Both the position numbers and the translations under genes were made by a program. A stretch of DNA of 64,000 bases, taken from positions 682,627 through 746,626 of the forward strand of contig PEKW01000006.1 in the NCBI GenBank assembly GCA_002796995.1, read 5' to 3'. Position 1 is the first letter of the stretch. Every line of letters starts with the position of its first letter. This stretch comes from Rhizobium sp. Lineage in GTDB: Bacteria; Pseudomonadota; Alphaproteobacteria; Rhizobiales; Rhizobiaceae. Positions 26,607-36,740 of the stretch are shown one piece after another. The notes under the pieces were generated by a model, which was given only the letters and a program-made list of their open reading frames with translations, had not been told where the DNA came from and did no database searches.

Positions 26607-27587
26607 ATGACGGACGCCCCTCTCCTCTCCGTCCGTGATCTCTCGGTCTCCGTCCGCCTCGGCGACGGAAACCGCATGCCGATCCTGACTGATGTCGCCT
26701 TCAACCTCGAAGCCGGGGATACGCTCGGCGTGGTCGGGGAAAGCGGGTCGGGCAAGTCGCTGCTGTCGCTGGCGATCATGGGGCTTCTTCCCGGCGTTGC
26801 GGAAGCCAGCGGCACGATCGCGCTTGCCGGCGAAAACCTGCTCGCCGCGCCGGAAGAACGGCTGTGCGAGATCCGCGGCGGCAGTATCGGAATGATCTTC
26901 CAGGAGCCCATGACGGCGCTCAACCCGGCCATGACCATTGGCGACCAGATCGCTGAAGGGCTGGTCTGGCATCGCGGCCTGTCCTGGCGCGATGCACGGG
27001 CGCAGGCCGTGGACCTGCTCGACCAGGTGCGGATCCCGGATGCAAAACGCCGGGCGAGGACCTATCCGCATGAGATGTCCGGCGGGCAGCGCCAGCGGGT
27101 CGGCATCGCCATTGCGCTGGCGCTGAAGCCCGCCCTGATGATCGCCGACGAGCCGACGACCGCGCTCGATGTCACTGTGCAAGCCGAAGTGCTCGACATT
27201 CTCGGCGAACTGGCCCGTGAATACGGCATGGCGCTGATGCTGGTCAGCCACGACCTCGGCGTCATCGCCCGCATGTGCCGGCGTACCATCGTCATGTATG
27301 CCGGGCGCCGGATGGAGGAAGGCGCGACCCGCGACGTCCTGACGGCACCGCGCAATCCCTATACGCGCGGACTGATCGCCGCCGTGCCGAAACGCATCGG
27401 CGACGGCGGCCGGCTTTCGACCATTCGAGGCACCGTGCCCGGCTTCGACCGGCTGCCGGCCGGCTGCGTCTTCTCCGACCGCTGTCCGGACATGATCGCC
27501 GCCTGCCATGCCGTCGAACCCGGATGGACGAGCTTTGCCGACAGCCGCGGCGTGCGCTGCATCCGGGCGGAAGGGGAGGCTGAGTGA
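26607..27587 (+). CDS. Peptide-type ABC transporter ATP-binding protein (DppD-like)
   Basis: A 326-residue ATPase. Walker A is GESGSGKSL near 42, the Q-loop is IFQEPMTALNP, the signature is MSGGQRQRV near 157 and Walker B is [12 protein letters not shown] near 178. It keeps the C-terminal oligopeptide-transport extension with a cysteine cluster (GCVFSDRCPDMIAACH near 290). ATG 26607 with GGGGAGG upstream is preferred over a GTG at 26601. A 160-bp repeat-filled gap separates it from the partner ATPase. Confidence 0.9.
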   Translation: MTDAPLLSVRDLSVSVRLGDGNRMPILTDVAFNLEAGDTLGVVGESGSGKSLLSLAIMGLLPGVAEASGTIALAGENLLAAPEERLCEIRGGSIGMIFQEPMTALNPAMTIGDQIAEGLVWHRGLSWRDARAQAVDLLDQVRIPDAKRRARTYPHEMSGGQRQRVGIAIALALKPALMIADEPTTALDVTVQAEVLDILGELAREYGMALMLVSHDLGVIARMCRRTIVMYAGRRMEEGATRDVLTAPRNPYTRGLIAAVPKRIGDGGRLSTIRGTVPGFDRLPAGCVFSDRCPDMIAACHAVEPGWTSFADSRGVRCIRAEGEAE

Positions 27588-27625
27588 TGAGCTGGCCGAC
27601 TTCGAAGTTTTCCGTTCTTAGAAAT

Positions 27626-27740
27626 GCCCCTCACCCTGACCCTCTCCCCGTAAACGGGGAGAGGGGACGGCCAAGGCAGTGCCGCTCGTCCCTTCTCCCC
27701 GTCCCGACGGGGAGAAGGTGCCGGCAGGCGGATGAGGGGC
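27626..27740. repeat. Composite palindromic repeat between ATPase genes
   Basis: A 115-bp element bounded by GCCCCTCA (27626-27633) and TGAGGGGC (27733-27740). Inside are two perfect stem-loops: CCCTCTCCCCG with CGGGGAGAGGG (27640-27665), and CCTTCTCCCCG with CGGGGAGAAGG (27691-27718). It fills the 27588-27747 gap and resembles the mobile palindromic units scattered through Rhizobiaceae genomes. Confidence 0.75.
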
Positions 27741-27747
27741 CAAGCCG

Positions 27748-28746
27748 ATGCACGCTATGACCCGTCCACTCCTCGATATCCGCACCCTCACCCGCGACTA
27801 TGTCAGCCATTCCCTGTTCGGCGCTCCACACCACACCCGCGCCCTCGACGACGTGTCGCTCACCGTCGATGCCGGCGAGATCTTCGGCGTGGTGGGCGAG
27901 AGCGGTTGCGGCAAGTCGACGCTCGCGCGGCTCGTCATGGCGCTCGACAAGCCGACCTCCGGCCACGTCCTGTTCGACGGCGACGACCTGTTCTCGCTGG
28001 CGCCGAAGGAGCTGATGCGCAAGCGCGAGAATTTCCAGATGGTCTTCCAGGACCCGTTCGGCTCGCTCGATCCGCGCCAGAAAGTCGGCCGGATCGTCGC
28101 CGAACCACTGCATGTACTGGCCCGCAGGCCCGGACGAGCCGAGATCCAGGACCGCGTCGTCGACATGCTGGAGAGCGTCGGGCTGAAGGCCGAACACGCC
28201 GAGCGCCATCCGCACGAGTTTTCCGGCGGCCAGCGCCAGCGCATCGCCATTGCCCGCGCGCTGGTCACCGAACCGAAGCTGGTGGTCGCCGACGAGGCGG
28301 TCTCGGCGCTCGATCTGTCGGTGCAGGCGCAGGTGCTCAACCTGCTGATGGACCTGCGCGAGAAGCGCGGCGTGACCTTCCTGTTCATCAGCCACAACCT
28401 CGCCGTGGTCGACTGCATCGCCGACCGCGTCGGCGTGATGTATCGCGGGCGGCTGGTGGAGACGGGGCCGGCGCATGCGGTCTTCGAACAGCCGCTGCAT
28501 CCCTACACGAAGGCGCTGGCCGACGCGGAGCCGAGCATAGAGCGCTTCGGCCGGCCGCAGCCATCCGAACGCGCGCCGCCGCGTGCCCCGCACGCCGAGA
28601 CCGGCGGATGTGCCTTCCGCGACCGCTGTCCGCTCGCCATCGCGCGCTGCGCCACCGAGACGCCCGAATTGCGGACGATCGTGCCGGGGCGCCAGGCTGC
28701 CTGCCACAGGGCCGAGGACATGGCGTCCCGACCGGTATCGGATTGA
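27748..28746 (+). CDS. Peptide-type ABC transporter ATP-binding protein (DppF-like)
   Basis: A 332-residue ATPase with Walker A GESGCGKST near 50, Q-loop VFQDPFGSLDPRQ, signature FSGGQRQRIAIARAL near 156 and Walker B LVVADEAVSALD near 178. The Walker B motif has DEAVS rather than the commoner DEPVS. The C-terminal cysteine cluster GGCAFRDRCPLAIARC near 286 is retained. It completes the five-gene importer after the repeat insertion. Confidence 0.9.
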   Translation: MHAMTRPLLDIRTLTRDYVSHSLFGAPHHTRALDDVSLTVDAGEIFGVVGESGCGKSTLARLVMALDKPTSGHVLFDGDDLFSLAPKELMRKRENFQMVFQDPFGSLDPRQKVGRIVAEPLHVLARRPGRAEIQDRVVDMLESVGLKAEHAERHPHEFSGGQRQRIAIARALVTEPKLVVADEAVSALDLSVQAQVLNLLMDLREKRGVTFLFISHNLAVVDCIADRVGVMYRGRLVETGPAHAVFEQPLHPYTKALADAEPSIERFGRPQPSERAPPRAPHAETGGCAFRDRCPLAIARCATETPELRTIVPGRQAACHRAEDMASRPVSD

Positions 28747-28793
28747 CCGCAAACGTTTAGACCAATGCATTTGAGCAGAGACGGAATGTCGAT

Positions 28794-30188
28794 ATGACCG
28801 ATGACCTGCATTTGACCATCAAGGATCTCCTCGCCAATTTCCGGGCGAAAACGCTGTCCCCTTACGAATACTGGCTGGCGGTGGAAGCGCGCATCGAAGC
28901 CTTCGAGCCGCATGTCGCCGCGCTCTATGCCTATGACCCGGAAAGCGCCCGCGCCCAGGCCAAGGCCTCGACCGAACGCTGGCTTCGCGATGTGCCACAG
29001 GGCATGCTCGACGGCATTCCGGTGACGCTCAAGGAACTGATCGCCACCAAGGGCCAGCCGGTGCCGCTCGGCACGGCGGCGGTCGAACTCGTCCCGGCCG
29101 AGGCGGACGCGCCGGTCGCCGCGCGGATGAAGGAAGACGGCGCGGTGATCTTCGCCAAGACCACCTGCCCCGACTACGGCATGCTGTCCTCCGGCCTTTC
29201 GAGCTTCCATCCATTGAGTCGCAATCCCTGGGACCTCAGCCAGAACCCCGGCGGTTCGAGCGCCGGTGCGGCAGCAGCCGGCGCGGCCGGCTACGGCCCC
29301 TTGCACATCGGCACCGACATTGGCGGTTCCGTGCGCCTGCCGGCCGGCTGGACCGGGCTGTTCGGCTTCAAGCCGAGCCATGGCCGCATTCCGGTCGATC
29401 CGTTTTATGTCGGCCGCTGCGCCGGGCCGATGACGCGCTGCGTCGACGATGCGGCCATCGCCATGGCGACGCTGTCGCGGCCCGACTGGCGCGACGGCAC
29501 CAGCCTGCCGCCCAACGACTTCGACTGGATGGACCGCGAAATCGACGTGCGCGGCATGCGGATCGGCGTCATGCTCGACGCCGGCTGCGGGCTCAAGGCC
29601 GAGCCGGAGATCCGCGACGCGGTGCTGGCGGCTGCCAAACGCTTCGAGGACGCGGGCGTCGTGGTCTTCGAGGTCGAGCCGGTAATGACGCGCGCCATGC
29701 TCGACGGGCTGGACGCATTCTGGCGCGCCAAGTTCTGGGGCGACATTCGCAACCTCCCCGGCGAACGCCGGGCGAGGATCCTGCCCTATATCTACCAATG
29801 GGCGGAAAAGGGCGCCGATGTCACCGGCGTCGAGGCGGTGCAGGGTTTTGGCCAGACCATCGAGATGCGCAAGGCCTGCGGCAGGCTGTTCACTACGGTC
29901 GATGCGGTGCTGACCCCGACCAACCCGATCGTCTCCTACCCCGCGGAGTGGGCCTCGCCGACCAACGATCCGGAACAGCCCTTCGAGCACATCGCCTTCA
30001 CCGTGCCGTGGAACATGTCGGAACAGCCAGCCGCCTCGATCAATTGCGGTTTCTCGAAAAGCGGCATGCCGATCGGCCTGCAGATCATCGGCCCGCGCTT
30101 CGACGACATGCGGGTGCTGAAGCTCTCCAAGCTTTACGAGACCTGGACCGGCGGCGTGAGGAACTGGCCGGAACCACCCGCCATCTAG
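28794..30188 (+). CDS. Amidase-signature family hydrolase
   Basis: A 464-residue amidase with the Ser-cisSer-Lys triad visible: Lys80 in GIPVTLKEL, cis-Ser155 in NPGGSSAGAAAAGA and nucleophile Ser179 in TDIGGSVRLPAGW. These enzymes hydrolyse carboxamide bonds in a wide range of substrates, and the substrate cannot be inferred from sequence. It starts 47 bp after the ABC ATPase gene, so the transporter plausibly imports an amide or peptide-like compound that this amidase cleaves in the cytoplasm. There is no signal peptide. The conserved TPTNP region near 381 is typical of the family's C-terminal part. Confidence 0.9.
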   Translation: MTDDLHLTIKDLLANFRAKTLSPYEYWLAVEARIEAFEPHVAALYAYDPESARAQAKASTERWLRDVPQGMLDGIPVTLKELIATKGQPVPLGTAAVELVPAEADAPVAARMKEDGAVIFAKTTCPDYGMLSSGLSSFHPLSRNPWDLSQNPGGSSAGAAAAGAAGYGPLHIGTDIGGSVRLPAGWTGLFGFKPSHGRIPVDPFYVGRCAGPMTRCVDDAAIAMATLSRPDWRDGTSLPPNDFDWMDREIDVRGMRIGVMLDAGCGLKAEPEIRDAVLAAAKRFEDAGVVVFEVEPVMTRAMLDGLDAFWRAKFWGDIRNLPGERRARILPYIYQWAEKGADVTGVEAVQGFGQTIEMRKACGRLFTTVDAVLTPTNPIVSYPAEWASPTNDPEQPFEHIAFTVPWNMSEQPAASINCGFSKSGMPIGLQIIGPRFDDMRVLKLSKLYETWTGGVRNWPEPPAI

Positions 30189-30361
30189 GGGCGATTCTCA
30201 GCCCTGTCTCACCTCTGTTGCAGATCGCTTCGGATTTCGTCGAACTGTCACGTTCGCGCTATTGCACCTGCGAAGAGGATGTTGCTTTAATCGAACGAAC
30301 AGAAATGAAGCGGGGCCTGCCCCAACGGTGGAAGGACCCCGCTCTACAGGAGATCGAAGCG

Positions 30362-31435
30362 GTGAAACCAGCCAGCCGAAACGGGATTATTGTGGCTCTC
30401 TTGCTCGCCGCGGCGGCGGGCGGCGGCTATTATTTCTGGCATTCCCTGCAGGCCTCCGAACTGGCCGACGGCATTGCCAGCGGCAACGGCCGGATCGAAG
30501 CAGTCGAGATCGACGTGGCGGCCAAGACCGCCGGACGCATCAGCGAGATGTTCGTCGACGAAGGCGATTTCGTCAAAGCCGGCGAGAAGCTCGCTCAGAT
30601 GGATATCAAGCAGCTGGAATCGCAGCTCCGCCAGGCCGAGGCGGAAAAGCGCCGGGCCGATATCGGCATCGAGACCGCCCAGGCGCTGGTCGAACAGCGC
30701 AATGCCGAGAAGAAGGCGGCGATCGCCGCCGTCTCGCAACGCCAGATCCTGCTCGATTCCGCTGACCGCAAGATGGTGCGCTCCAAACAGCTCGCCAGTT
30801 CCAGCACCATTTCGCAGCAGACGCTGGAGGATGACCAGGCGGCCGCCGAAGGCGCGCGCGCGGCCCTCGCCGCCGCCGAAGCCCAGTCGGCCGCAGCCGA
30901 CGCCGCCATCAGCTATGCCAAGGCCCAGGTGGTGAACGCAGAGGCCGCCGCCGATGCGGCGGAAGCCGCGATCGACAACATCGAGACCGTCATCGCCGAC
31001 AGCACGCTCACTGCCCCGCGCGACGGCCGTATTCAGTTCCGCGTCGCCCAGCCGGGCGAAATCGTCGCCGGCGGCGGCAAGGTCATCAATCTGGTCGACC
31101 TCGGCGACGTCTATATGAGCTTCTTCCTACCGACCGACCAGGCTGGCCGGGTGGCGATCGGCGCGGAGGTGCGCTTGAAGCTCGACGCTGCGCCGCAATA
31201 CATCATTCCGGCGACCGTCTCCTTCGTCGCCAATGTCGCGCAGTTCACGCCGAAGACGGTCGAAACGCAGATCGAGCGCGAAAAGCTGATGTTCCGCGTC
31301 AAGGCCAAGATCAACCCGGAACTGTTGCTGAAGCATATCGAGATGGTCAAGACCGGCCTGCCGGGCGTCGCCTATGTGCGGCTTGATCCCGCGGCGCAGT
31401 GGCCGGCCGGCCTCGAGGGCGACGTCGTCCAATGA
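30362..31435 (+). CDS. HlyD-family periplasmic adaptor of RbbA-type exporter
   Basis: A 357-residue membrane-fusion protein. It has one N-terminal membrane anchor ([19 protein letters not shown], residues 8-26), a biotinyl-lipoyl-like segment ([20 protein letters not shown] then [14 protein letters not shown]), and a long Ala/Glu/Gln-rich coiled coil from about 85 to 210. The second lipoyl half follows ([20 protein letters not shown]) and then a beta-barrel. The start is uncertain. GTG 30362 has AGGAGA 8 bp upstream; ATG 30305 in the same frame would add 19 residues. Its stop overlaps the RbbA-like ATPase start (ATGA). It resembles YhiI of the enteric yhiI-rbbA-yhhJ set. Confidence 0.85.
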   Translation: MKPASRNGIIVALLLAAAAGGGYYFWHSLQASELADGIASGNGRIEAVEIDVAAKTAGRISEMFVDEGDFVKAGEKLAQMDIKQLESQLRQAEAEKRRADIGIETAQALVEQRNAEKKAAIAAVSQRQILLDSADRKMVRSKQLASSSTISQQTLEDDQAAAEGARAALAAAEAQSAAADAAISYAKAQVVNAEAAADAAEAAIDNIETVIADSTLTAPRDGRIQFRVAQPGEIVAGGGKVINLVDLGDVYMSFFLPTDQAGRVAIGAEVRLKLDAAPQYIIPATVSFVANVAQFTPKTVETQIEREKLMFRVKAKINPELLLKHIEMVKTGLPGVAYVRLDPAAQWPAGLEGDVVQ

Positions 31436-34224
31436 GCGAGCCCGCGCGGAACGAGGCGGCCGGGATGTCCGACACCGTCGTCGGCATCAAGGGCGTCTCC
31501 CTGTCGTATGGCCGTACCCGGGCACTGAGCGACATCTCGCTCGATCTGCCGAACGGCCGCCTGATCGGACTGCTCGGGCCCGACGGCGTCGGCAAGTCGA
31601 GCCTGCTGTCGCTGGTCGCCGGCGCCCGTGCGGTGCAGCAGGGCACGGTTCACGTGCTGGGCGGCAACATGGCCGATTCCGGCCACCGGGCCCGCACCTG
31701 CCCGCGCATAGCCTATATGCCGCAGGGCCTCGGCAAGAACCTCTATCCGACCCTCTCGGTCTTCGAGAACGTCGACTTCTTCGCCCGCCTGTTCGGTCAT
31801 GGCCACAAGGAGCGCCAGCGCCGCATCGCCGAACTGCTGAAGAGCACCGGCCTCTCCCCCTTCGCCGATCGCCCCGCCGGCAAACTGTCCGGCGGCATGA
31901 AGCAGAAGCTCGGCCTGTGCTGCGCGCTGATCCACGACCCGGACCTCTTGATCCTCGACGAGCCGACGACCGGCGTCGACCCGCTGTCACGCCGCCAGTT
32001 CTGGGAACTGATCGACCGCATCCGTGAGGGCCGCCCCGGCATGACGGTCCTGGTCGCCACCGCCTACATGGAGGAGGCCGCCCGCTTCGACTGGCTTGTC
32101 GCCATGGACGACGGCAAGGTGCTGGCGACGGGCACGCCGCAGGATCTGCTGGAGCGCACCGGCGCGCCGAACCTCGACAAGGCCTTCATCGCCCTTCTGC
32201 CGGAGGAGAAGCGCCGGGGCCACGGCGAGCTCTCCATTCCGCCGCGAAATCCGGAGCTCGACGGCGAGATCGCCATCGAGGCGAGCCATCTGTCGATGCG
32301 CTTCGGCGATTTCACCGCCGTCAACGACGTGAGCTTCCGCATCGAGCGCGGCGAAATCTTCGGCTTCCTCGGCTCGAACGGCTGCGGCAAAACCACGACG
32401 ATGAAGATGCTGACCGGGCTTTTGACCGCCAGCGAAGGCACGGCCGAGCTTTTCGGCCGTCCGGTCGACGGCTCCGATCTCGCCGTCCGCCGCCGCATCG
32501 GCTATATGAGCCAGGCCTTTTCACTCTACGGCGAACTGACGGTGCAGCAGAACCTCGAGCTGCATGGCCGCCTGTTCGACTTGCCGAAGGAACGCATCGC
32601 CGCGCGGGTCGCGGAAATGGCGAAACGCTTCGACCTCATCGACGTGATGGATGCGATGCCGGATGCGCTGCCGCTCGGCATCCGCCAGCGCCTGTCGCTT
32701 GCCGTTGCCATGGTGCATGCGCCGGAAATCCTGATCCTCGACGAGCCGACCTCCGGCGTCGACCCGATCGCGCGCGACGATTTCTGGCAGATCCTCGGCG
32801 AGCTTTCGCGCAAGGACGGGGTGACCATCTTCGTCTCCACCCATTTCATGAACGAGGCCGAGCGCTGCGACCGCATTTCGCTGATGCATGCCGGCACCGT
32901 GCTGGTCAGCGACACGCCGGACGGGATCGTCGAGAAGCGCGGCGCCGCCTCGCTGGAGGAGGCCTTCATCGCCTATCTCGAGGACGCGATCGCCGGCAAT
33001 GCCGAGTTCGCAGCCGAAGCATCGCCGGAGACGGTCACGGTCGCCGAGCCGGAGCCCGTGGCAAAGGCCGCGCCGCGGCAATCGCTGTTCCGTCGCTTCT
33101 TCGATCTAAGGCGGATGATGAGCTATTCCCGCCGGGAGGCGCTCGAACTGCAGCGCGACCCGATCCGCGGCACGCTCGCGACCATCGGCAGCGTCATCCT
33201 GATGTTCGTCATCGGCTACGGCATCAATCTCGACATCGAGAAGCTCAGCTTCGCCGTGCTCGACTACGACCGCACGACGATCAGCGACGACTATGTCGCC
33301 CAGCTTTCCGGCTCGCGCTACTTCGTCGAACATCCGCCGCTCAAGGACTATGACGACCTCGACAAGCGCATGCGCAGCGGCGAGATCAGCCTGGCGATCG
33401 AGATCCCGCCGAATTTCGGCCGGGATGCCCTGCGCGGCGACTCGGTCGAGATCGGGGCCTGGATCGACGGCGCCATGCCGACCCGCGCCGAAACGGTGAG
33501 CGGCTATGTGCAAGGCATGCACGCCCACTGGATCACGGAAAAGATCCGCGAAGCCTATGGTGAAGAGGCGACCAAGGGCAACTACACGCTGGAAACCCGC
33601 TATCGCTACAATCCGGACGTCAAGAGCCTCGTGGCCATGGTGCCGGCCGTCATCCCGCTGCTCCTGCTGCTGATCCCGGCCATCCTCGGTGCGCTCAGCG
33701 TCGTGCGGGAAAAGGAACTCGGCTCTATCATCAATTTCTACGTGACGCCGACGACGCGGCTGGAATTCCTGATCGGCAAGCAGCTTCCCTATGTCGTGCT
33801 CGCCATGATGAACTTCGTGCTGCTGACCGCCTTCGCCATCCTGGTCTTCCGCGTGCCGTTCACCGGAAGCTTCGTCACCTTCGCCGTCGCCGCCCTCCTC
33901 TACGTCATCTCGACGACAGCGCTCGGCATGCTGGTCTCGACCTTCGTGTCCAGCCAGATCGCCGCCCTGTTCGGTACGGCGCTCCTGACCCTCATTCCCG
34001 CCGTGCAATATGCCGGCATCATCGACCCGGTTTCGTCGCTCAAGGGTGCCGGTGCCTTCATCGGCAGCATCTATCCGACGACCCATTTCGTCACCATCGC
34101 CCGCGGCACCTTCTCCAAGGCCCTCGGCTTTGCAGACCTGCAGCCGCAGATGATTTACCTGCTGATCGCCATCCCGATCCTGGTCGGGCTGACCGCCGTT
34201 CTCCTGAAAAAGCAGGCGAGGTAA
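31432..34224 (+). CDS. rbbA: RbbA-like double ATPase fused to ABC-2 permease
   Basis: A 930-residue fusion protein. ATPase domain 1 (about 15-240) has Walker [10 protein letters not shown], signature LSGGMKQKL and Walker [13 protein letters not shown]. ATPase domain 2 (about 280-510) has Walker [10 protein letters not shown], a degenerate signature ([10 protein letters not shown]) and Walker [13 protein letters not shown]. An ABC-2 type membrane domain (about 560-930) has one early membrane segment, a large extracytoplasmic loop and five C-terminal segments. The same architecture occurs in E. coli RbbA, described as a ribosome-associated ATPase though the gene context is that of an exporter. 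It is flanked by a HlyD adaptor and an ABC-2 permease, so export of a drug or lipid-like molecule is likely. Confidence 0.88.
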   Translation: MSEPARNEAAGMSDTVVGIKGVSLSYGRTRALSDISLDLPNGRLIGLLGPDGVGKSSLLSLVAGARAVQQGTVHVLGGNMADSGHRARTCPRIAYMPQGLGKNLYPTLSVFENVDFFARLFGHGHKERQRRIAELLKSTGLSPFADRPAGKLSGGMKQKLGLCCALIHDPDLLILDEPTTGVDPLSRRQFWELIDRIREGRPGMTVLVATAYMEEAARFDWLVAMDDGKVLATGTPQDLLERTGAPNLDKAFIALLPEEKRRGHGELSIPPRNPELDGEIAIEASHLSMRFGDFTAVNDVSFRIERGEIFGFLGSNGCGKTTTMKMLTGLLTASEGTAELFGRPVDGSDLAVRRRIGYMSQAFSLYGELTVQQNLELHGRLFDLPKERIAARVAEMAKRFDLIDVMDAMPDALPLGIRQRLSLAVAMVHAPEILILDEPTSGVDPIARDDFWQILGELSRKDGVTIFVSTHFMNEAERCDRISLMHAGTVLVSDTPDGIVEKRGAASLEEAFIAYLEDAIAGNAEFAAEASPETVTVAEPEPVAKAAPRQSLFRRFFDLRRMMSYSRREALELQRDPIRGTLATIGSVILMFVIGYGINLDIEKLSFAVLDYDRTTISDDYVAQLSGSRYFVEHPPLKDYDDLDKRMRSGEISLAIEIPPNFGRDALRGDSVEIGAWIDGAMPTRAETVSGYVQGMHAHWITEKIREAYGEEATKGNYTLETRYRYNPDVKSLVAMVPAVIPLLLLLIPAILGALSVVREKELGSIINFYVTPTTRLEFLIGKQLPYVVLAMMNFVLLTAFAILVFRVPFTGSFVTFAVAALLYVISTTALGMLVSTFVSSQIAALFGTALLTLIPAVQYAGIIDPVSSLKGAGAFIGSIYPTTHFVTIARGTFSKALGFADLQPQMIYLLIAIPILVGLTAVLLKKQAR

Positions 34225-34228
34225 GGCC

Positions 34229-35341
34229 ATGCGCATCCGCCATATCGGTCATCTCATCGTCAAGGAACTGCGCGGCCTCGTGCAGGACCGCATGCTGCTG
34301 GTCTTCATCCTCTATTCCTTCTCGCTGTCGATCTACACCGAGGCGCGGGCGCTGCCCGAGACGCTCAACATGGCAGCCATCGCCATCGTCGACGAGGATC
34401 TTTCGCAGCTTTCCCTGCGCATCCAGGACGCCTTCTACCCGCCCTATTTCACCAAGCCGGAGATCATCACGGCCAACGAGATGGACAAGCGCATGGATGC
34501 GGGCCTCTCGACCTTCGCGCTCGACATCCCCGCCAATTTCCAGCAGGACGTGCTGGCCGGGCGCGTTCCGACGATCCAGCTCAATGTCGACGCCACCCGC
34601 ATGACCCAGGCCTTCAGCGGCTCCGGCTATATCCAGAGCATCGTCAACAGCGAGGTCAGCGAGTTCGTGAACCGCTATCGCAGCACGGTCGACCTGCCGG
34701 TCAACCTCACCATGCGCGCGCGCTTCAATCCGCAGCTGAACAATGTCTGGTTCGGCGCGATCAACAACATCATCATGAACATCACCATGCTGTCGATCAT
34801 CCTGACCGGCGCCGCCCTGATCCGTGAGCGCGAGCACGGCACGATCGAGCATCTGCTGGTGATGCCGGTGACCGCCTTCGAGATCATGGTCAGCAAGGTG
34901 CTCGCCATGAGCCTGGTGGTGCTGGTGGCCTCGGCCTTCTCGCTGGTCGTCGTCGCCCACTTCATCCTCGACGTGCCGTTGCAGGGCTCGCTGCCGCTGT
35001 TCATGGCCGGCACGGCGCTGCAGCTCTTCGCCACGACCTCGCTCGGCATTTTCCTCGCGACCATTGCCGGCTCCATGCCGCAGTTCGGCCTGTTGCTGAT
35101 GCTGATCCTGCTGCCGTTGCAGGTGCTGTCAGGCGGGCTCACCCCGCGCGAAAGCATGCCGGAGATCATCCAGCTGATCATGAACTTTGCCCCGAACACG
35201 CATTTCATCGCAATGGCCCAGTCGATCCTGTTCCGCGGCGCCGGCATGGACGTCGTCTGGCCGGATTTCCTCTGGCTGATCGGGATCGGCACGGTTCTCT
35301 TCCTCTTCTCGCTCGGCCGGTTCCGCGCCTTCCTGAGATAG
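34229..35341 (+). CDS. ABC-2 type permease, YhhJ-like
   Basis: A 370-residue ABC-2 permease. It has an N-terminal membrane segment (about 22-38), a large periplasmic domain up to about 175, and five or six C-terminal membrane helices starting at about 180. The cytoplasmic REREHGTIEHLLVMPVTAFEIM loop typical of the family follows, along with GGLTPRESMPEIIQ. It starts 4 bp after the RbbA-like gene and completes the three-gene exporter. It converges on tctE with only a 10-bp gap, and I see no terminator between them. Confidence 0.88.
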   Translation: MRIRHIGHLIVKELRGLVQDRMLLVFILYSFSLSIYTEARALPETLNMAAIAIVDEDLSQLSLRIQDAFYPPYFTKPEIITANEMDKRMDAGLSTFALDIPANFQQDVLAGRVPTIQLNVDATRMTQAFSGSGYIQSIVNSEVSEFVNRYRSTVDLPVNLTMRARFNPQLNNVWFGAINNIIMNITMLSIILTGAALIREREHGTIEHLLVMPVTAFEIMVSKVLAMSLVVLVASAFSLVVVAHFILDVPLQGSLPLFMAGTALQLFATTSLGIFLATIAGSMPQFGLLLMLILLPLQVLSGGLTPRESMPEIIQLIMNFAPNTHFIAMAQSILFRGAGMDVVWPDFLWLIGIGTVLFLFSLGRFRAFLR

Positions 35342-35351
35342 GCGGTCCGGA

Positions 35352-36740
35352 TCAGCTCGCCGGTTCAGCGGGAGGAAAGGTGACGGTCGCTTTGAGCCCG
35401 CGTCCGCGCGAACCCTGGGCAAGGTCGAGCCGGCCGGCAAAGAGGCGGGCGATCTCCTCGACGATAGGCAGACCGAGGCCGGCGCCCTCGCCCTTCTCGC
35501 CGCGGGAAAAACGCTGCCGCACCGAGGCGAGCTTCTCGGGCGGGATGCCCGGGCCGTCGTCCTCCACTTCGAGGCAGACCCCGTCAGGTCGGGGAAACAC
35601 GCGCACCGTGACTTCCGTATCCGATCCGGCATAGGCGATCGCGTTGGAAATCAGGTTGCCGAGCAATTCGCCGATCAGCAGCGGCTCGGCCAGCACCAGG
35701 GCCGTCCCCTCGCCTTCGAAACCGAGATCGATACCGGCCTGGGTGGCCTTCGGCACGTTGTCGGCCGTGACCTCCTGTGCGAGCCGGACCAGATCGATCC
35801 GGGCGACCGGCGGCCGTTGATCGGAACCGGCGGCGTCGATCTTCGCCATCAGAAGTAATTGCGCCAGCACGTGCTCGGCATGGCCGACGGCGCGATCGCC
35901 CTTCAACGCCGCGGCCCTCGCCTCCTCCAGCGTCGTCGCCCGTGCCGAGAGCGCCAGCTGGGTGCGGATGATGGCGAGCGGCGTGCGCAGCTGGTGGCTG
36001 GCATTGCCGGTGAAGTTGCGCAGCGCGTCGAGCGCGGAGCCGAGACGGATCATGAAGGAATTGACGGTATCGACTAGACCCTGGACTTCGGTCGGCACGG
36101 ACTGCTCGATCGGGTGGAGATCGTCGGGATTGCGCTCGGCGATCGCCTCGCCGAGGCGATAGAGCGGCCGCAGCGAATAGGTAACCGCGATCCAGACGAT
36201 CGCCCCCGCGCCGCCGATCATCAGCGCCAGACGGGCGGCCGAGCGCAAGAGGATCGCCTGCGCCAGCTGCTGTCGGGCGATCGTGGTTTCCGCGACCGTG
36301 ACGGCAAAGGGCACGGAATCGATGCCGGTCGAGGCTGAGCGCTGCAGCACCGCCACCCGGATCGGCTCGCCGCGGAAGATGGCGTCGGTGTAGAAGGACG
36401 ACTGGCCGCCAAGATCGACGAAGGTAGGCAGGTTCTGGTAGCCGGTGATGAAACTGCCGGGCGGCCCGTCGACCCGGTAGAACACGCGATCCTGGGCCGC
36501 CGAGGTCAGCATTTCGAGCGCCACATAGGGAATGTCGACTTCGAGCGTCCCGTCCTCGGCGACGATCACCCGCTCGGCAATCGCCATGGCCGAACCGGCG
36601 AGCACCCGGTCGGAGACCGTGTCGGCCGTGCGCACCGCCTCGCGATAGGTATCGACCAGGGCGACGACGCCGAGGACGGCGGTCGCCAGAAGCAGCCAGC
36701 CGAGCAGTCGCCGCCGCAGCGAATAGACCGCGGCCCTCAT
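35352..36740 (-). CDS. tctE: Sensor histidine kinase TctE-like
   Basis: A 462-residue membrane sensor kinase with two membrane segments (about 12-30 and 168-190) enclosing a periplasmic sensor region of about 140 residues. A HAMP-like linker follows, then the dimerisation box with the phospho-acceptor His in NASHQLRTPLAI near 248, and the ATPase domain with an N-box (NLISNAIAYA), DDGPGIP and GAGLGLPIVEEIA. The N-terminal 2CSK-type sensor is usual for TctE. It overlaps the response regulator stop by 4 bp and is expected to sense a tricarboxylate or related acid and control tctCBA. Confidence 0.9.
   Translation of the reverse strand: MRAAVYSLRRRLLGWLLLATAVLGVVALVDTYREAVRTADTVSDRVLAGSAMAIAERVIVAEDGTLEVDIPYVALEMLTSAAQDRVFYRVDGPPGSFITGYQNLPTFVDLGGQSSFYTDAIFRGEPIRVAVLQRSASTGIDSVPFAVTVAETTIARQQLAQAILLRSAARLALMIGGAGAIVWIAVTYSLRPLYRLGEAIAERNPDDLHPIEQSVPTEVQGLVDTVNSFMIRLGSALDALRNFTGNASHQLRTPLAIIRTQLALSARATTLEEARAAALKGDRAVGHAEHVLAQLLLMAKIDAAGSDQRPPVARIDLVRLAQEVTADNVPKATQAGIDLGFEGEGTALVLAEPLLIGELLGNLISNAIAYAGSDTEVTVRVFPRPDGVCLEVEDDGPGIPPEKLASVRQRFSRGEKGEGAGLGLPIVEEIARLFAGRLDLAQGSRGRGLKATVTFPPAEPAS

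Noticed and set aside
24565..27740. Possible CRISPR or attachment-site repeats
   Set aside because: The repeats are palindromic, variable in spacing and few; they lack unique spacers of uniform length and no cas or integrase gene is nearby.
28316..28330. Possible defect in the DppF-like ATPase Walker B motif (DEAVS rather than DEPVS)
   Set aside because: The catalytic Glu after the Asp is present and the rest of the ATPase is intact, so this is a tolerated variation and not evidence of inactivation.
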